DNA of 64,000 nt, taken from contig JAWLCO010000006.1 in NCBI GenBank assembly GCA_041687075.1, positions 7,482 through 71,481 on the forward strand. The letters run 5' to 3'. This document shows, in pieces, positions 42,941 through 50,901 of the stretch. Positions within the stretch are counted from its first letter, which is position 1. Each line of letters opens with the position of its first letter. The stretch is from ZC4RG25 sp041687075. GTDB taxonomy: Bacteria; Pseudomonadota; Alphaproteobacteria; Rhizobiales; Hyphomicrobiaceae. The notes under the pieces are model-generated. The model was not told where the DNA came from, did no database searches, and saw nothing but the letters and a program-made list of their open reading frames with translations. A program made the position numbers and the translations under genes.

Positions 42941-43927
42941 ATGCTCAACGACCGAACCGAGGGATTGGATCGCGTGCTCGTCCTGGAGGTGGGGCGGGTA
43001 ACCGAAGCGGCGGCCATCGCCGCTGCCAAGCTCCGCGGGCGCGGCAACGAGAAGGCGGCCGACAAGGCAGCTGTCGATGCGATGCGCCGCGAGCTCAATC
43101 GCGTCCACATCCGCGGCCGGGTGGTGATCGGCGAGGGCGAGATGGACGAGGCGCCGATGCTCTACATCGGCGAGGAGGTCGGCGACGGAGAGGGGCCGGA
43201 GGTCGATATCGCCGTCGATCCGCTCGAGGGCACCACCATCTGCGCCAAGTCGATGCCGAACTCGCTCGCCGTGCTGGCCATCGCGGAGCGCGGCGGGCTG
43301 CTGCACGCGCCCGACATGTACATGAACAAGATCGCGATCGGGCCCGGCTATCCCGAGGGGATCATCGACCTCGATGCGTCCCCGGCCGATAACCTCAATG
43401 CCCTGGCAAAGGCGAAGGGCGTGCCGATCGGCGAGATCACTGCGTGCATTCTCGACCGGCCGCGGCATGCCGACCTGATCAAGGCCGTGCGCGAGGCCGG
43501 CGCGGCTGTGCAACTCATCCCCGACGGCGACATCGCCGGGGTCATCTGGACGACGGACCCCGAGGAGACCGGGATCGACATCTACCTGGGCTCCGGCGGC
43601 GCTCCCGAAGGAGTGTTGGCAGCGGCGGCGCTGAGGTGCATCGGCGGTCAGATGCTGGGACGCCTGATGCCGCTCAAGGACGAGGAGCGCGAGCGTGCCG
43701 CCAAGATGGGCGCCGACGTCAACCGCAAGTATACGATGGAGGACATGGCCTCCGGTGACGTCATCTTCTCCGCGACCGGCGTCACCGACGGATCTCTGCT
43801 CGATGGCGTCCATTTCCGCGGCGACTTTGCCGAGACGGAAACGGTCATCATGCGCGCCAAAACGGGGACCGTGCGCCGCATCAAGACGACGTTCCGCGAC
43901 ATCGGCACGAAACTCGCCGGGCTTTGA
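42941..43927 (+). CDS. glpX: class II fructose-1,6-bisphosphatase
   Basis: GlpX hydrolyses fructose-1,6-bisphosphate in gluconeogenesis; in some alphaproteobacteria it also acts on sedoheptulose bisphosphate. Diagnostic blocks are RVVIGEGEMDEAPMLYIGEEVG, VDPLEGTT, KIAIGPGYPEGIIDLD and GSGGAPEGVLAAAALRCIGG. The ATG at 42941 is preferred because GGAGGAAGG (42928-42936) precedes it; the open frame back to 42896 starts with TTG over the hom stop. The protein then has 328 residues, the normal length. Its 3' end converges on the glycosyltransferase-like gene. Confidence 0.96.
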   Translation: MLNDRTEGLDRVLVLEVGRVTEAAAIAAAKLRGRGNEKAADKAAVDAMRRELNRVHIRGRVVIGEGEMDEAPMLYIGEEVGDGEGPEVDIAVDPLEGTTICAKSMPNSLAVLAIAERGGLLHAPDMYMNKIAIGPGYPEGIIDLDASPADNLNALAKAKGVPIGEITACILDRPRHADLIKAVREAGAAVQLIPDGDIAGVIWTTDPEETGIDIYLGSGGAPEGVLAAAALRCIGGQMLGRLMPLKDEERERAAKMGADVNRKYTMEDMASGDVIFSATGVTDGSLLDGVHFRGDFAETETVIMRAKTGTVRRIKTTFRDIGTKLAGL

Positions 43928-43953
43928 TGGAAACGGTGCAGCAGGCACTCACT

Positions 43954-44817
43954 TCACCTCTCCCGTGGGGAGAGGCCGGCCTGGAATTGATCGGAACTTT
44001 CACGAACGCGATCGAGCTTCAGGCCGAATGACGCAGCCGTTTCCTCGGTCATCGGCGCTCCATTTTCGTTCACCGCCCGGGTGAATTCACGGCGCCAGCT
44101 GGTGAACGGTCCATGCGTTTCCGAATGGTTCTCTGACGTATTGATCAGATAATTATTCCGGGATGGCAGGCGAGCGAGAGAGGCGCCGAATTCGCTCGCC
44201 AATTCCGTCCAGCGGTAATGCTCGTGCAGAATGCGGTGCGGATCACGGCGGATTGGATCGCGATCGCCGGGTTTGAGGTGAGCGACGGTGCTCGAGCCGC
44301 AGATCTGATGAAACTCGCCGTGAAATATACGCGCGTCCGGCAGTGAAGCGGTACGTAACGTCCGGAAGTCCGTGGCAAAGCCCGCGGTAACGACGCCGCC
44401 GATATGATCGCGGCCGATGAGGGCCCGCGCGGTCGCCACAAGGCGCACGTCGACCCAGTCGTCGGCATCGACGAACATGAGCAGACCGCCGCCACGAGAC
44501 ATGACCAGCTCGTTGATGGCGTGCACCTTCCGGCCCCTGTCCAGATTGTCCCTGCGCTGCGGTTCCGGCGGCCAGTTCGCCTGGAGGAATTCGACCCGGT
44601 GATCACGGGGAAAGCCATGGGGCCGGTCGTGTCCGGCCACGATGACACGGAAATACTGATCCGATTGGGCCAGAATGGAATCGAGTGTCATCCGGAACAG
44701 GCACTCGATCAGCTCCCAGTTCCCGGCACTGGCGCGCGGCAGCAACGGAACGCCAAATGTGAACGGAGTTTTCGGGGCCAGGGCGAAACTCCTTGCGAGA
44801 TCCGATCGAGCGAGCAC
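43954..44817 (-). CDS. glycosyltransferase-like protein (GT-A type)
   Basis: The 3' part of a long minus-strand open frame encodes a credible GT-A fold. It has LFRMTLDSILAQSDQYFRVIV, HAINELVMSRGGGLLMFVDADDWVD with a DAD metal motif, then GEFHQICGSSTVAHL and the C-terminal NYLINTSENHSETH. It resembles putative rhamnosyltransferase-type families, but acceptor and donor are unknown. The start is uncertain: GTG 44817 is used here, while a CTG at 44781 has AAGGAG seven bases upstream and may be the real start. Everything upstream of 44817 in this frame is a shadow of the oxidoreductase gene. Its C terminus lies in a Hyphomicrobiales-type palindrome. Confidence 0.7.
   Translation of the reverse strand: MLARSDLARSFALAPKTPFTFGVPLLPRASAGNWELIECLFRMTLDSILAQSDQYFRVIVAGHDRPHGFPRDHRVEFLQANWPPEPQRRDNLDRGRKVHAINELVMSRGGGLLMFVDADDWVDVRLVATARALIGRDHIGGVVTAGFATDFRTLRTASLPDARIFHGEFHQICGSSTVAHLKPGDRDPIRRDPHRILHEHYRWTELASEFGASLARLPSRNNYLINTSENHSETHGPFTSWRREFTRAVNENGAPMTEETAASFGLKLDRVRESSDQFQAGLSPRER
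43957..43975. terminator. palindrome between glpX and the glycosyltransferase gene
   Basis: CCTCTCCC-GTG-GGGAGAGG is a perfect 8-bp stem with a 3-nt loop. It lies between convergent genes, overlapping the last codons of the minus-strand gene. It may act as a bidirectional terminator. The sequence resembles a dispersed CCTCTCCC-type element common in this order. Confidence 0.5.
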
Positions 44818-44940
44818 CGGAGGAGGAATGGACGCCAGGTCGCTCGGTTCCCTTGGGAAAGCCCGGTGCCTTCGTGGAACCTGCCGGTAGCAGCCATGTT
44901 CATCGGGCGAGTGGAGTTCCGAGCGAAGAAGGAAACTCGG

Positions 44941-46419
44941 ATGCGCCCCCTGCCAGGAAAACCCGAATGCTGCTGGACCGTCTCCGCGCCGGATACGAAC
45001 TATCCCCGGCTCGAGGAGGAGCACTCCGTAGCGGTCGCCATCATCGGCGGCGGCATCGTGGGACTGACGGCTGCGCTGCAGCTTGCCAGGGCGGGCCAAT
45101 CGGTCGCGGTCATCGAGGCGATGCGCGTTGGCCGGCAGGTGACCGGGCGCTCCACCGCGAAAGTCACCACGCAGCACCGTCTCATTTACGATCATCTGAT
45201 CCGGACATTCGGCCGCGAGAAGGCGCAACTCTACGCGGATGCCAACCGGAGTGGCGCCGAGTTCATCGAAAACTGCGTCAGTGAATTCGTAATAGCGTGC
45301 GATTTCGAACGGCGCTCGGCCATGGCGTGGATCGAGGCCGACAAGGAAGGGCTCGCCGAGATCGAGGCGGAAGCAGAGGCGGCCCTGAGCCTCGGGCTCC
45401 CAGCGGACGTGCTCGACCGCGCGCCCTTGCCGTTTCCGACCGGCGGCGCGCTGCGTTTCATCGACCAGGCGCAATTCAACCCGGCGCTCTATTGCATCGG
45501 ACTGGCGGGTGCAGTTTCCAGCTTCGGTGGACGAATTTTCGAGGAGTCCCGCGTCAAGTCCGTCGAACGCGAAGACCTATGGCGCATCCGCACGGATGCA
45601 GGTGAGATCCGCGCGGGCAGCGTGTTCATCGCGACGAACCTGCCGATTGCGGGGCAGGTGGACTTCAGCCATCGCACCCAGGCACGCTGCCACACGGCAG
45701 CGGCGTTCCGTATTGCGGGCGAGCAGGCCCCCGGCGGCATGTTCATCTCAGTTGGGGAACCGACCCACTCCATTCGCACGGGCCGGGATAAAGACGGCCT
45801 CCTCCTGATCGTCCTCGGACCGCACTTCATAACCGGCCAGGAGGGCAACGTCGCGCGGCGCTTTCTCGAGCTTGAGGACTGGACGCGGGAGCGGTTCAAG
45901 GCCGGCGAATTGGTCTGGCGCTGGGTGAACGAGGACTACGACACCGCGGACCGGGTCGCCTATGTCGGGGCTCCATCAGCGGACGAGCCCGGGCTCTACA
46001 TCGCTACCGGGTTCAACGCCTGGGGGATCACCAATGGAACCGCAGCCGGGCTTCTCGTCGCCGACCAGGTGGTCGGCAAGGAGAATCCGTTTGCAACTCT
46101 TTATGATCCCACACGCCCGTTCCCGGAAGACTTCACCCAAGGCGGAAAGACCCAGAGCAGGGCTGCCGACGTCAATAGCATCCCGCCCGGCGAGGGTGGC
46201 GTCGTGCAAATTGGCGAGGATCAGATTGCCGTACACAAGACCATGAGTGGCATGGTGCGCGCCTTCTCGGCCTCCTGCACGCACCAGGGCTGCACCGTCA
46301 CCTGGAACAACGCCGACAAGACCTGGGACTGTCCGTGCCATGGCTCCATCTTTGCTGCCGATGGCTCGGTGATCCACGGCCCCGCCGTCGAGCCGCTCCC
46401 CTCCCGAAAGCTGCCATGA
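44941..46419 (+). CDS. FAD-dependent oxidoreductase with C-terminal Rieske domain
   Basis: The 492-residue protein combines a DAO-type FAD domain (VAIIGGGIVGLTAALQLARAG, RSTAKVTTQHRLIY, and near the end GLYIATGFNAWGITNGTAAG) with a C-terminal Rieske [2Fe-2S] domain. Ligands there are CTHQGC and CPCHGS, an intact Cys-His/Cys-His set. This is like YhfW-type oxidoreductases; the substrate is unknown. The ATG at 44941 has AGAAGGAAA upstream. A longer frame to 44404 overlaps the divergent glycosyltransferase gene and is not used. Confidence 0.9.
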   Translation: MRPLPGKPECCWTVSAPDTNYPRLEEEHSVAVAIIGGGIVGLTAALQLARAGQSVAVIEAMRVGRQVTGRSTAKVTTQHRLIYDHLIRTFGREKAQLYADANRSGAEFIENCVSEFVIACDFERRSAMAWIEADKEGLAEIEAEAEAALSLGLPADVLDRAPLPFPTGGALRFIDQAQFNPALYCIGLAGAVSSFGGRIFEESRVKSVEREDLWRIRTDAGEIRAGSVFIATNLPIAGQVDFSHRTQARCHTAAAFRIAGEQAPGGMFISVGEPTHSIRTGRDKDGLLLIVLGPHFITGQEGNVARRFLELEDWTRERFKAGELVWRWVNEDYDTADRVAYVGAPSADEPGLYIATGFNAWGITNGTAAGLLVADQVVGKENPFATLYDPTRPFPEDFTQGGKTQSRAADVNSIPPGEGGVVQIGEDQIAVHKTMSGMVRAFSASCTHQGCTVTWNNADKTWDCPCHGSIFAADGSVIHGPAVEPLPSRKLP

Positions 46420-46445
46420 TGAGCCTGGACGCTTGCGCTCGAGGA

Positions 46446-46829
46446 TCATTCCGCCGCCTCTCGCGCATGACGCGCGTCATAGGCGGCGCGAGAGTCTGCC
46501 ACGCGGTCGTGGTTGGCAATCGCCCATTGCCCGAGGGCGCGCAGCGGCACCAGCAGATCCCGCCCCAGATCCGTCAGCTCGTAATCCACTTTCGGCGGGA
46601 TCGTCGGGTAGACGGTCCGGATCACATAGCCGTCGCGCTCGAGTCCGCGCAGCGTCACCGTCAGCATCTTCTGCGAGATCCCATCGACCGACCGCTTGAT
46701 GTCGCTGAAGCGCCTTTTGCCGCCCCCCAGCAGCACGATGATCAGCACGCTCCACTTGTCGCCGACGAGCGAGATGACGTCATTCACCAACTGACATTGA
46801 CCGGGAAGGTAGCTCTCATTGGGTTCCAT
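46446..46829 (-). CDS. HxlR-family transcriptional regulator
   Basis: This winged-helix regulator of 127 residues has the HxlR core: GQCQLVNDVISLVGDKWSVL, RRFSDIKRSVDGISQKML, TLRGLERDGYVIRTVYPTIPP and DYELTDLGRDLL. The conserved N-terminal Cys (GQCQ) is the redox/electrophile sensor in relatives such as YodB. The start at 46829 is preferred because two direct repeats (46832-46868) lie immediately upstream; the longer frame from 46886 would translate them. It is divergent from an FMN reductase gene, which it probably controls together with itself. Confidence 0.9.
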   Translation of the reverse strand: MEPNESYLPGQCQLVNDVISLVGDKWSVLIIVLLGGGKRRFSDIKRSVDGISQKMLTVTLRGLERDGYVIRTVYPTIPPKVDYELTDLGRDLLVPLRALGQWAIANHDRVADSRAAYDARHAREAAE

Positions 46830-46831
46830 CG

Positions 46832-46868
46832 AGGTGCCTTGGTTGCGAAAAGGTGCCTTCTTGCGGAA
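46832..46868. promoter_or_regulatory. direct-repeat operator of the HxlR regulator (candidate)
   Basis: Two adjacent direct repeats, AGGTGCCTTGGTTGCGAAA (46832-46850) and AGGTGCCTTCTTGCGGAA (46851-46868), share AGGTGCCTT and TTGCG. They lie in the divergent gap between the regulator and the reductase, next to the regulator start. Confidence 0.6.
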
Positions 46869-46920
46869 GAGAGCACAGTCTCGCATGTAGAGCCAGTCAC
46901 TTTTTCACACGAGGTCTCCC

Positions 46921-47493
46921 ATGAAGACTGTTGCTGTCATCGTTGGCTCGTTACGCCGCGAGTCCATCAACCGCAAGTTCGCCGAAAGCCTGGGCCAGCT
47001 CGCAGGCGGCCGGCTGGCGTTCCGCTTCGTCGAGATCGGCGATCTGCCGCTTTACAATGACGACCTCTGGGCCGATCCACCCCAGTCCGTGCTGCGTATG
47101 AAGCGGGAGGTCGAGGCCGCCGATGCCGTCCTGTTCGTCACGCCGGAGTACAACCGCTACTTCTCGCCCGCCATCAAGAACGCCATCGACTGGGGCACGC
47201 GTCCCTGGGGGCAGAATTCGTGGTCCGGCAAGCCCGCCGCCGTAATTGGCGCAACCCCGGGCGCAACGGGAACCTCGGCCGGCCAGAACTCGCTGAAGGC
47301 ACTGCTGACCGTGGTCGATATGATCCTCATGGGCCAGCCCGAGGTCTACTTCACCTACAAGCCGGAGCTTTTCGACGAGAACGGCAATGTGGTCGAGGGG
47401 TCGACCCGCGAGTTCCTCAGCACCTGGATCGACCGTTTCGCTACCTGGATCGAGCAGACTGGGCACGCCCGCGGCAAAGCCAAGGCCGCTTGA
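46921..47493 (+). CDS. NADPH-dependent FMN reductase family protein
   Basis: The 190-residue flavoprotein has the family markers: GSLRRESINRKFAESL (FMN phosphate loop), PEYNRYFSPAIKNAIDWGTRP and KPAAVIGATPGATGTSAGQN. Enzymes of this type reduce quinones, azo compounds or chromate at the expense of NAD(P)H and protect against electrophiles. The divergent HxlR regulator with a conserved Cys fits that role. GAGGTCTCCC precedes the ATG. The specific substrate is not known. Confidence 0.92.
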   Translation: MKTVAVIVGSLRRESINRKFAESLGQLAGGRLAFRFVEIGDLPLYNDDLWADPPQSVLRMKREVEAADAVLFVTPEYNRYFSPAIKNAIDWGTRPWGQNSWSGKPAAVIGATPGATGTSAGQNSLKALLTVVDMILMGQPEVYFTYKPELFDENGNVVEGSTREFLSTWIDRFATWIEQTGHARGKAKAA

Positions 47494-47647
47494 GGCTGCA
47501 CCGCCAGCGCGGATCCTCACGCCAGCCCTCTTCCCGCCATCGGGGCGAGGGCAAAATCTTAGCAACTCTATGACTCGAGTGTTCTTCGATTCCGAAACTC
47601 GCTCCCGGCTTTGGCCTCGAACTCTGGTGAGCTTCGGAAGCGGGACG

Positions 47648-48700
47648 CTAGCCGCGATCGGCGCCGGGACAGAGTTGGAAGGCGCGGGCGAAGGCGGCTT
47701 CGCTTGAAGGAAATTCGCCGATGAGCGTTCCGCCGGGGGCGTGCGCGTTCATGTAGCTTTCCGTCATGGAGTCCTCGAACCCGTCGAGCACCCGGAGCGC
47801 CGTGTACTCGACGGCGTCCTGGGCGACATGGCGGATCAGCATGGTTTTCGTCCCGCCGTAGCTCGCCATCAGAACGCGACAGGCGCTGGGCTCTGCGGGC
47901 TGGGGGCGAGGCACGTTCGAGCGCACTGCCCGAGCCGGGCGCGGCGCAACGAGAGCCGTAGCGCCCGCCCGCGCCGTGGTCGTCTGCCAATCCGGGTCGC
48001 GCCGAGAGCGCTCTTCCGAGTCCCTCGCGATCTGATCCCCGCTGCAGTGAGCCTTGCGGAAGCGTTCGGCCGTCAGCTCGATCGAGCGCCCGTAGGCCCG
48101 GTCCGCCGCCCACTTGCCGACGAGATCCTGGAACGTGACGGGGCGCTTTCTCGACAGCGGCGCCGTCCAGGAGAGTATGTCGTCCTGCTTCGCCCGTGTG
48201 CGCTGCGCGACCGGATCAGGCACCCGCTCGCCGGAGTAGACGACGAGGTGCTCGAGCTGGGCTCTCACGCCAGTCGCGACGTCAGGAAAGCTGTTGCCCG
48301 GCACACCGCCGCCCGTTGCGCCGATGCCGGCAAAGTTGTTCTGCCGCGGATGTACGTCCCCGCGCTTGCCGTTCCCGCGGCGGTAGGTGAGATAGTTCGT
48401 TTCGATGAGCATCTGGAAGAAGGCGTAGTCCCACCGCACCCGCAGCGCCTCCCCGTGATGCTTGTACCAGGCGGCAATGTCGCTGAAGCTCGGGTCGAGA
48501 TCGGTATTCCGGGCGCGGAGGAAGGCCATCAGCCGCTCGGGGGTCACGCAGGCCGGCACGGGATTGGCCGGGCCGCTGCGAATGGCGGGTGCGGCGAAGG
48601 CAGGGGTCGCCATAGCGGCCAACCCCGCCAGCAGGCATGCCGAGAGGGCCGCAGCCTGCGCCCAGGCTTGGCACGCGCGGCGCATCGCTCGAACCTGCAT
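47648..48700 (-). CDS. exported glucosaminidase-like protein, paralogue B
   Basis: The protein (350 residues) has a signal peptide (AWAQAAALSACLLAGLAAMA, then TPAFA). A glucosaminidase-type domain follows (WDYAFFQMLIETNYLTYRRG, RQNNFAGIGATGGG, SFPDVATGVRAQLEHLVVYSG). After a basic, proline-containing linker comes a C-terminal region of about 75 residues starting CRVLMASYGG and ending AFQLCP. The start at 48700 overlaps the preceding stop as TGATG, so translation is coupled to paralogue A. The two C-terminal regions are clearly homologous and match no family I can name. A peptidoglycan-related activity is likely. Confidence 0.83.
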   Translation of the reverse strand: MQVRAMRRACQAWAQAAALSACLLAGLAAMATPAFAAPAIRSGPANPVPACVTPERLMAFLRARNTDLDPSFSDIAAWYKHHGEALRVRWDYAFFQMLIETNYLTYRRGNGKRGDVHPRQNNFAGIGATGGGVPGNSFPDVATGVRAQLEHLVVYSGERVPDPVAQRTRAKQDDILSWTAPLSRKRPVTFQDLVGKWAADRAYGRSIELTAERFRKAHCSGDQIARDSEERSRRDPDWQTTTARAGATALVAPRPARAVRSNVPRPQPAEPSACRVLMASYGGTKTMLIRHVAQDAVEYTALRVLDGFEDSMTESYMNAHAPGGTLIGEFPSSEAAFARAFQLCPGADRG

Positions 48701-49896
48701 CAGCCTTCCGGACACAGCTCGAAGGCCCGGTCGAGTGCGCTCAGCTGATTGGCAAATTCGCCGATGGTCTCCCCGCCCTTTGCATAGGCCGCGATGTAGG
48801 CCTCGGTCTCGCGCTTCTCACGGCCCTCGTTGACGTCGAGCACGGTATAGTTGATGAGACCGTCGCGCGCGGCCTTGATAATGATGGCCTTCTGGCCGCC
48901 GTAACTGGCCGTCCACACGCGGCACTTCGGCTTGGCGCTGTCCTTTGCCGCTGCAGCTGCCGCGGCACCGGCGGATGCGGTCTGCACCGTGGCGGGCTTG
49001 CCGGTGCTCGGCTCACCGCTCTGCCACGACTCCGAGATCGCCGTGTTGCGGTTCTGGGATACCGCCGCCGCGGCCTTCCGGGTGGCGATGGACGTCGCCC
49101 CGAGGCTCGAGCGCGTGGCGCCTTCGGCCCGTGCCTTCTCGACATTGCGGCGGGCAAGCTCTGCGCCGGATACCTGCGTACGGGAGTCCGTCGAAGCCCC
49201 CGATGCGGCCGCGGTCTGCGCACTCCGCCCGCGGCGCGCCTCAGCCACGAGCTCCGGCCGCGGGTCCGGCCCGTTGCAGACACTATCGAAATAGGCCTGT
49301 GCGATCGCGTGCACCTTGCGTGCATAGCCACGGTCGCCGGGAGCCCACTTGCGGGACAGGTCCGTGAACGTTACAGGCCGGTTGAGCTGCTGCTGCCACT
49401 TGGTGAGGATGCCCCACTCCTGCACCTTGCGGGTCCGGTCGGCCACCGGGTTCTCGATCCGGTCGCCGGCATAAAGCAGCAGATGTTGCAGGTGGGCCTT
49501 CACGCCGCTGGCGATGTCTGGAAAAGCTTCACCCCGCTGGCCGCGTCCGGCTGCACCGAGCCCCGCAAAGTTATTCTGTGACGGGCGCACGTTGCCGGGC
49601 TTGCCATTGCCGCGCGTGAAGGAGAGATTGCCGGTCTCGAGCAGCATCTGGAAGAAGGCATACTCCCAGCGGACGCCGAGCTCCTCGCCGTAACGCATGT
49701 ATTCCGTCGCGACGCCGTCGAAGCGCGGGTTCAGCGAGTCGTTGCGCTGCTTCAGGAACATCATCAGCCGGCCCGGGGTAGCGCAGGCGGCGACCTGGTT
49801 TCCGGGTCCTGCCTTGATGGCGGGCATGGTTTGTGCCCCGGCGGGCAATGCCGTCCACGTCAGCAGCAATAATGAGGCAGCGGCTCGGCACTTCAT
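48700..49896 (-). CDS. exported glucosaminidase-like protein, paralogue A
   Basis: The protein (398 residues from ATG 49896) has a signal peptide (KCRAAASLLLLTWTALPAGA). Its glucosaminidase-type domain is close to paralogue B (WEYAFFQMLLETGNLSFTRG, SQNNFAGLGAAGRG, FPDIASGVKAHLQHLLLYAG). A long Ala/Ser/Thr-rich linker leads to the same C-terminal region (CRVWTASYGGQK, then GETIGEF, ending AFELCPEG). Paralogue B follows with a TGATG overlap. A longer start at 49923 is possible. The pair looks like a local duplication with a divergent linker. Confidence 0.83.
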   Translation of the reverse strand: MKCRAAASLLLLTWTALPAGAQTMPAIKAGPGNQVAACATPGRLMMFLKQRNDSLNPRFDGVATEYMRYGEELGVRWEYAFFQMLLETGNLSFTRGNGKPGNVRPSQNNFAGLGAAGRGQRGEAFPDIASGVKAHLQHLLLYAGDRIENPVADRTRKVQEWGILTKWQQQLNRPVTFTDLSRKWAPGDRGYARKVHAIAQAYFDSVCNGPDPRPELVAEARRGRSAQTAAASGASTDSRTQVSGAELARRNVEKARAEGATRSSLGATSIATRKAAAAVSQNRNTAISESWQSGEPSTGKPATVQTASAGAAAAAAAKDSAKPKCRVWTASYGGQKAIIIKAARDGLINYTVLDVNEGREKRETEAYIAAYAKGGETIGEFANQLSALDRAFELCPEG

Positions 49897-50095
49897 GAGA
49901 CCACGATACTCCGAACTCGTCATAATGCGCCCCGCACTCGGGCACGCGGTATCTCCATAGGGATTATGGCCATCAACCTTAAGGTCCGGTTGACGCCAGT
50001 GCTTATGTGAGACTTGCTAAGATGACGAACTTTCGGGCGCAAGTTGGGGCGCCGCGGGGTGGAATTGTGGCTTGCACGGCACAGTTCGAAAAAAT

Positions 50096-50674
50096 TCAGT
50101 AAACCGGCTTGCGGCGCACGATCTCGATACCTACCCCGGCGCAGGAGGGGAGCACGTCCGGCTTTTCGACCCGCACACGGGCCTTGTGCACCCGCCGGTC
50201 GGACAGGCAAGCCTGCGCGATCCGCTCGGCGAGCGTCTCGATCAGGTTGAAGTGGCCGCTGGCGAGCGCATCCTTTACGGCGCGGATGGCGACATCGTAG
50301 TCGTAGACGCCTGATATCTCGTCCGAGACGCCATCATACTCGTCGCGCACCGCGAGCTCCAGAGAGACAACCACCCGCTGCTCATAGCGGTGCTCGTGCT
50401 CGTAGACACCGACGCTGCCGATCAGCTCCAGCCCGCGCACGAAAACGCGGCGCGATCCTGCAGGAAGATGCAGGTGCTCGGCTTCGGCGAGAGCCTCGTC
50501 GCTCCAGGGATCCACGTCCTCGGGCTCCGCAACTGCTGCTAAGGTCCCGGTTTCCAGGCCAAAATGGTGGCCGCCATCGAGACTGATCATCTGGCCGGTC
50601 ATGGATGGAGCGTCAAGGACGAAGCGGGGGGCCGCGGCAATCTCGTCCGTGCCGGTCGGCCGCTTCAGTGACAT
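50096..50674 (-). CDS. folB: dihydroneopterin aldolase with N-terminal SDR remnant
   Basis: FolB converts dihydroneopterin to hydroxymethyl-dihydropterin in folate synthesis. Residues from about 75 give the FolB domain (RVFVRGLELIGSVGVYEHEH, ...YDVAIRAVKDALASGHFNLIETLAERIAQACL, RVRVEKPDVLPSCAGVGIEIVR). The first 45 residues read LKRPTGTDEIAAAPRF, then VLDAPSMTGQMISLDGGHHF, the exact C-terminal pattern of short-chain dehydrogenases. The rest of that SDR is missing because a plus-strand gene begins at 50902. In relatives a complete SDR gene often precedes folB, so this looks like a deletion fusion. The true FolB start may be internal. Confidence 0.88.
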   Translation of the reverse strand: MSLKRPTGTDEIAAAPRFVLDAPSMTGQMISLDGGHHFGLETGTLAAVAEPEDVDPWSDEALAEAEHLHLPAGSRRVFVRGLELIGSVGVYEHEHRYEQRVVVSLELAVRDEYDGVSDEISGVYDYDVAIRAVKDALASGHFNLIETLAERIAQACLSDRRVHKARVRVEKPDVLPSCAGVGIEIVRRKPVY

Positions 50675-50901
50675 CGCCTGCCGCTCGGTCTTGATGTCGG
50701 TCCGCTGCTGGCGCCGCTGTGGTGAGGAGCTGCGGGGCTGGCCAGAAGCTGTGCGATGCGCGCTTCCGTGTTCTCCGCCGCGGTAACGTATTGATCCATC
50801 AGAAGCGGCCGGATTTTTCCCCAGGCCGCTATTTCGGTGTGCTTGCGAGGGACCTGCAACAGCATTAACTCTGGCCGTGGCTGAACCTCGGGGCGCCTCT
50901 C

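Noticed and set aside
44404..44940. N-terminal extension of the FAD/Rieske oxidoreductase
   Set aside because: It overlaps the divergent glycosyltransferase gene, and the FAD fold begins right after the ATG at 44941 with a good ribosome site.
50665..50799. Small minus-strand frame (MDQYVTAAENTEARIAQLL...) ahead of folB
   Set aside because: It overlaps the folB start, has a low-complexity Ser/Pro C terminus and no recognisable family; evidence is too weak.
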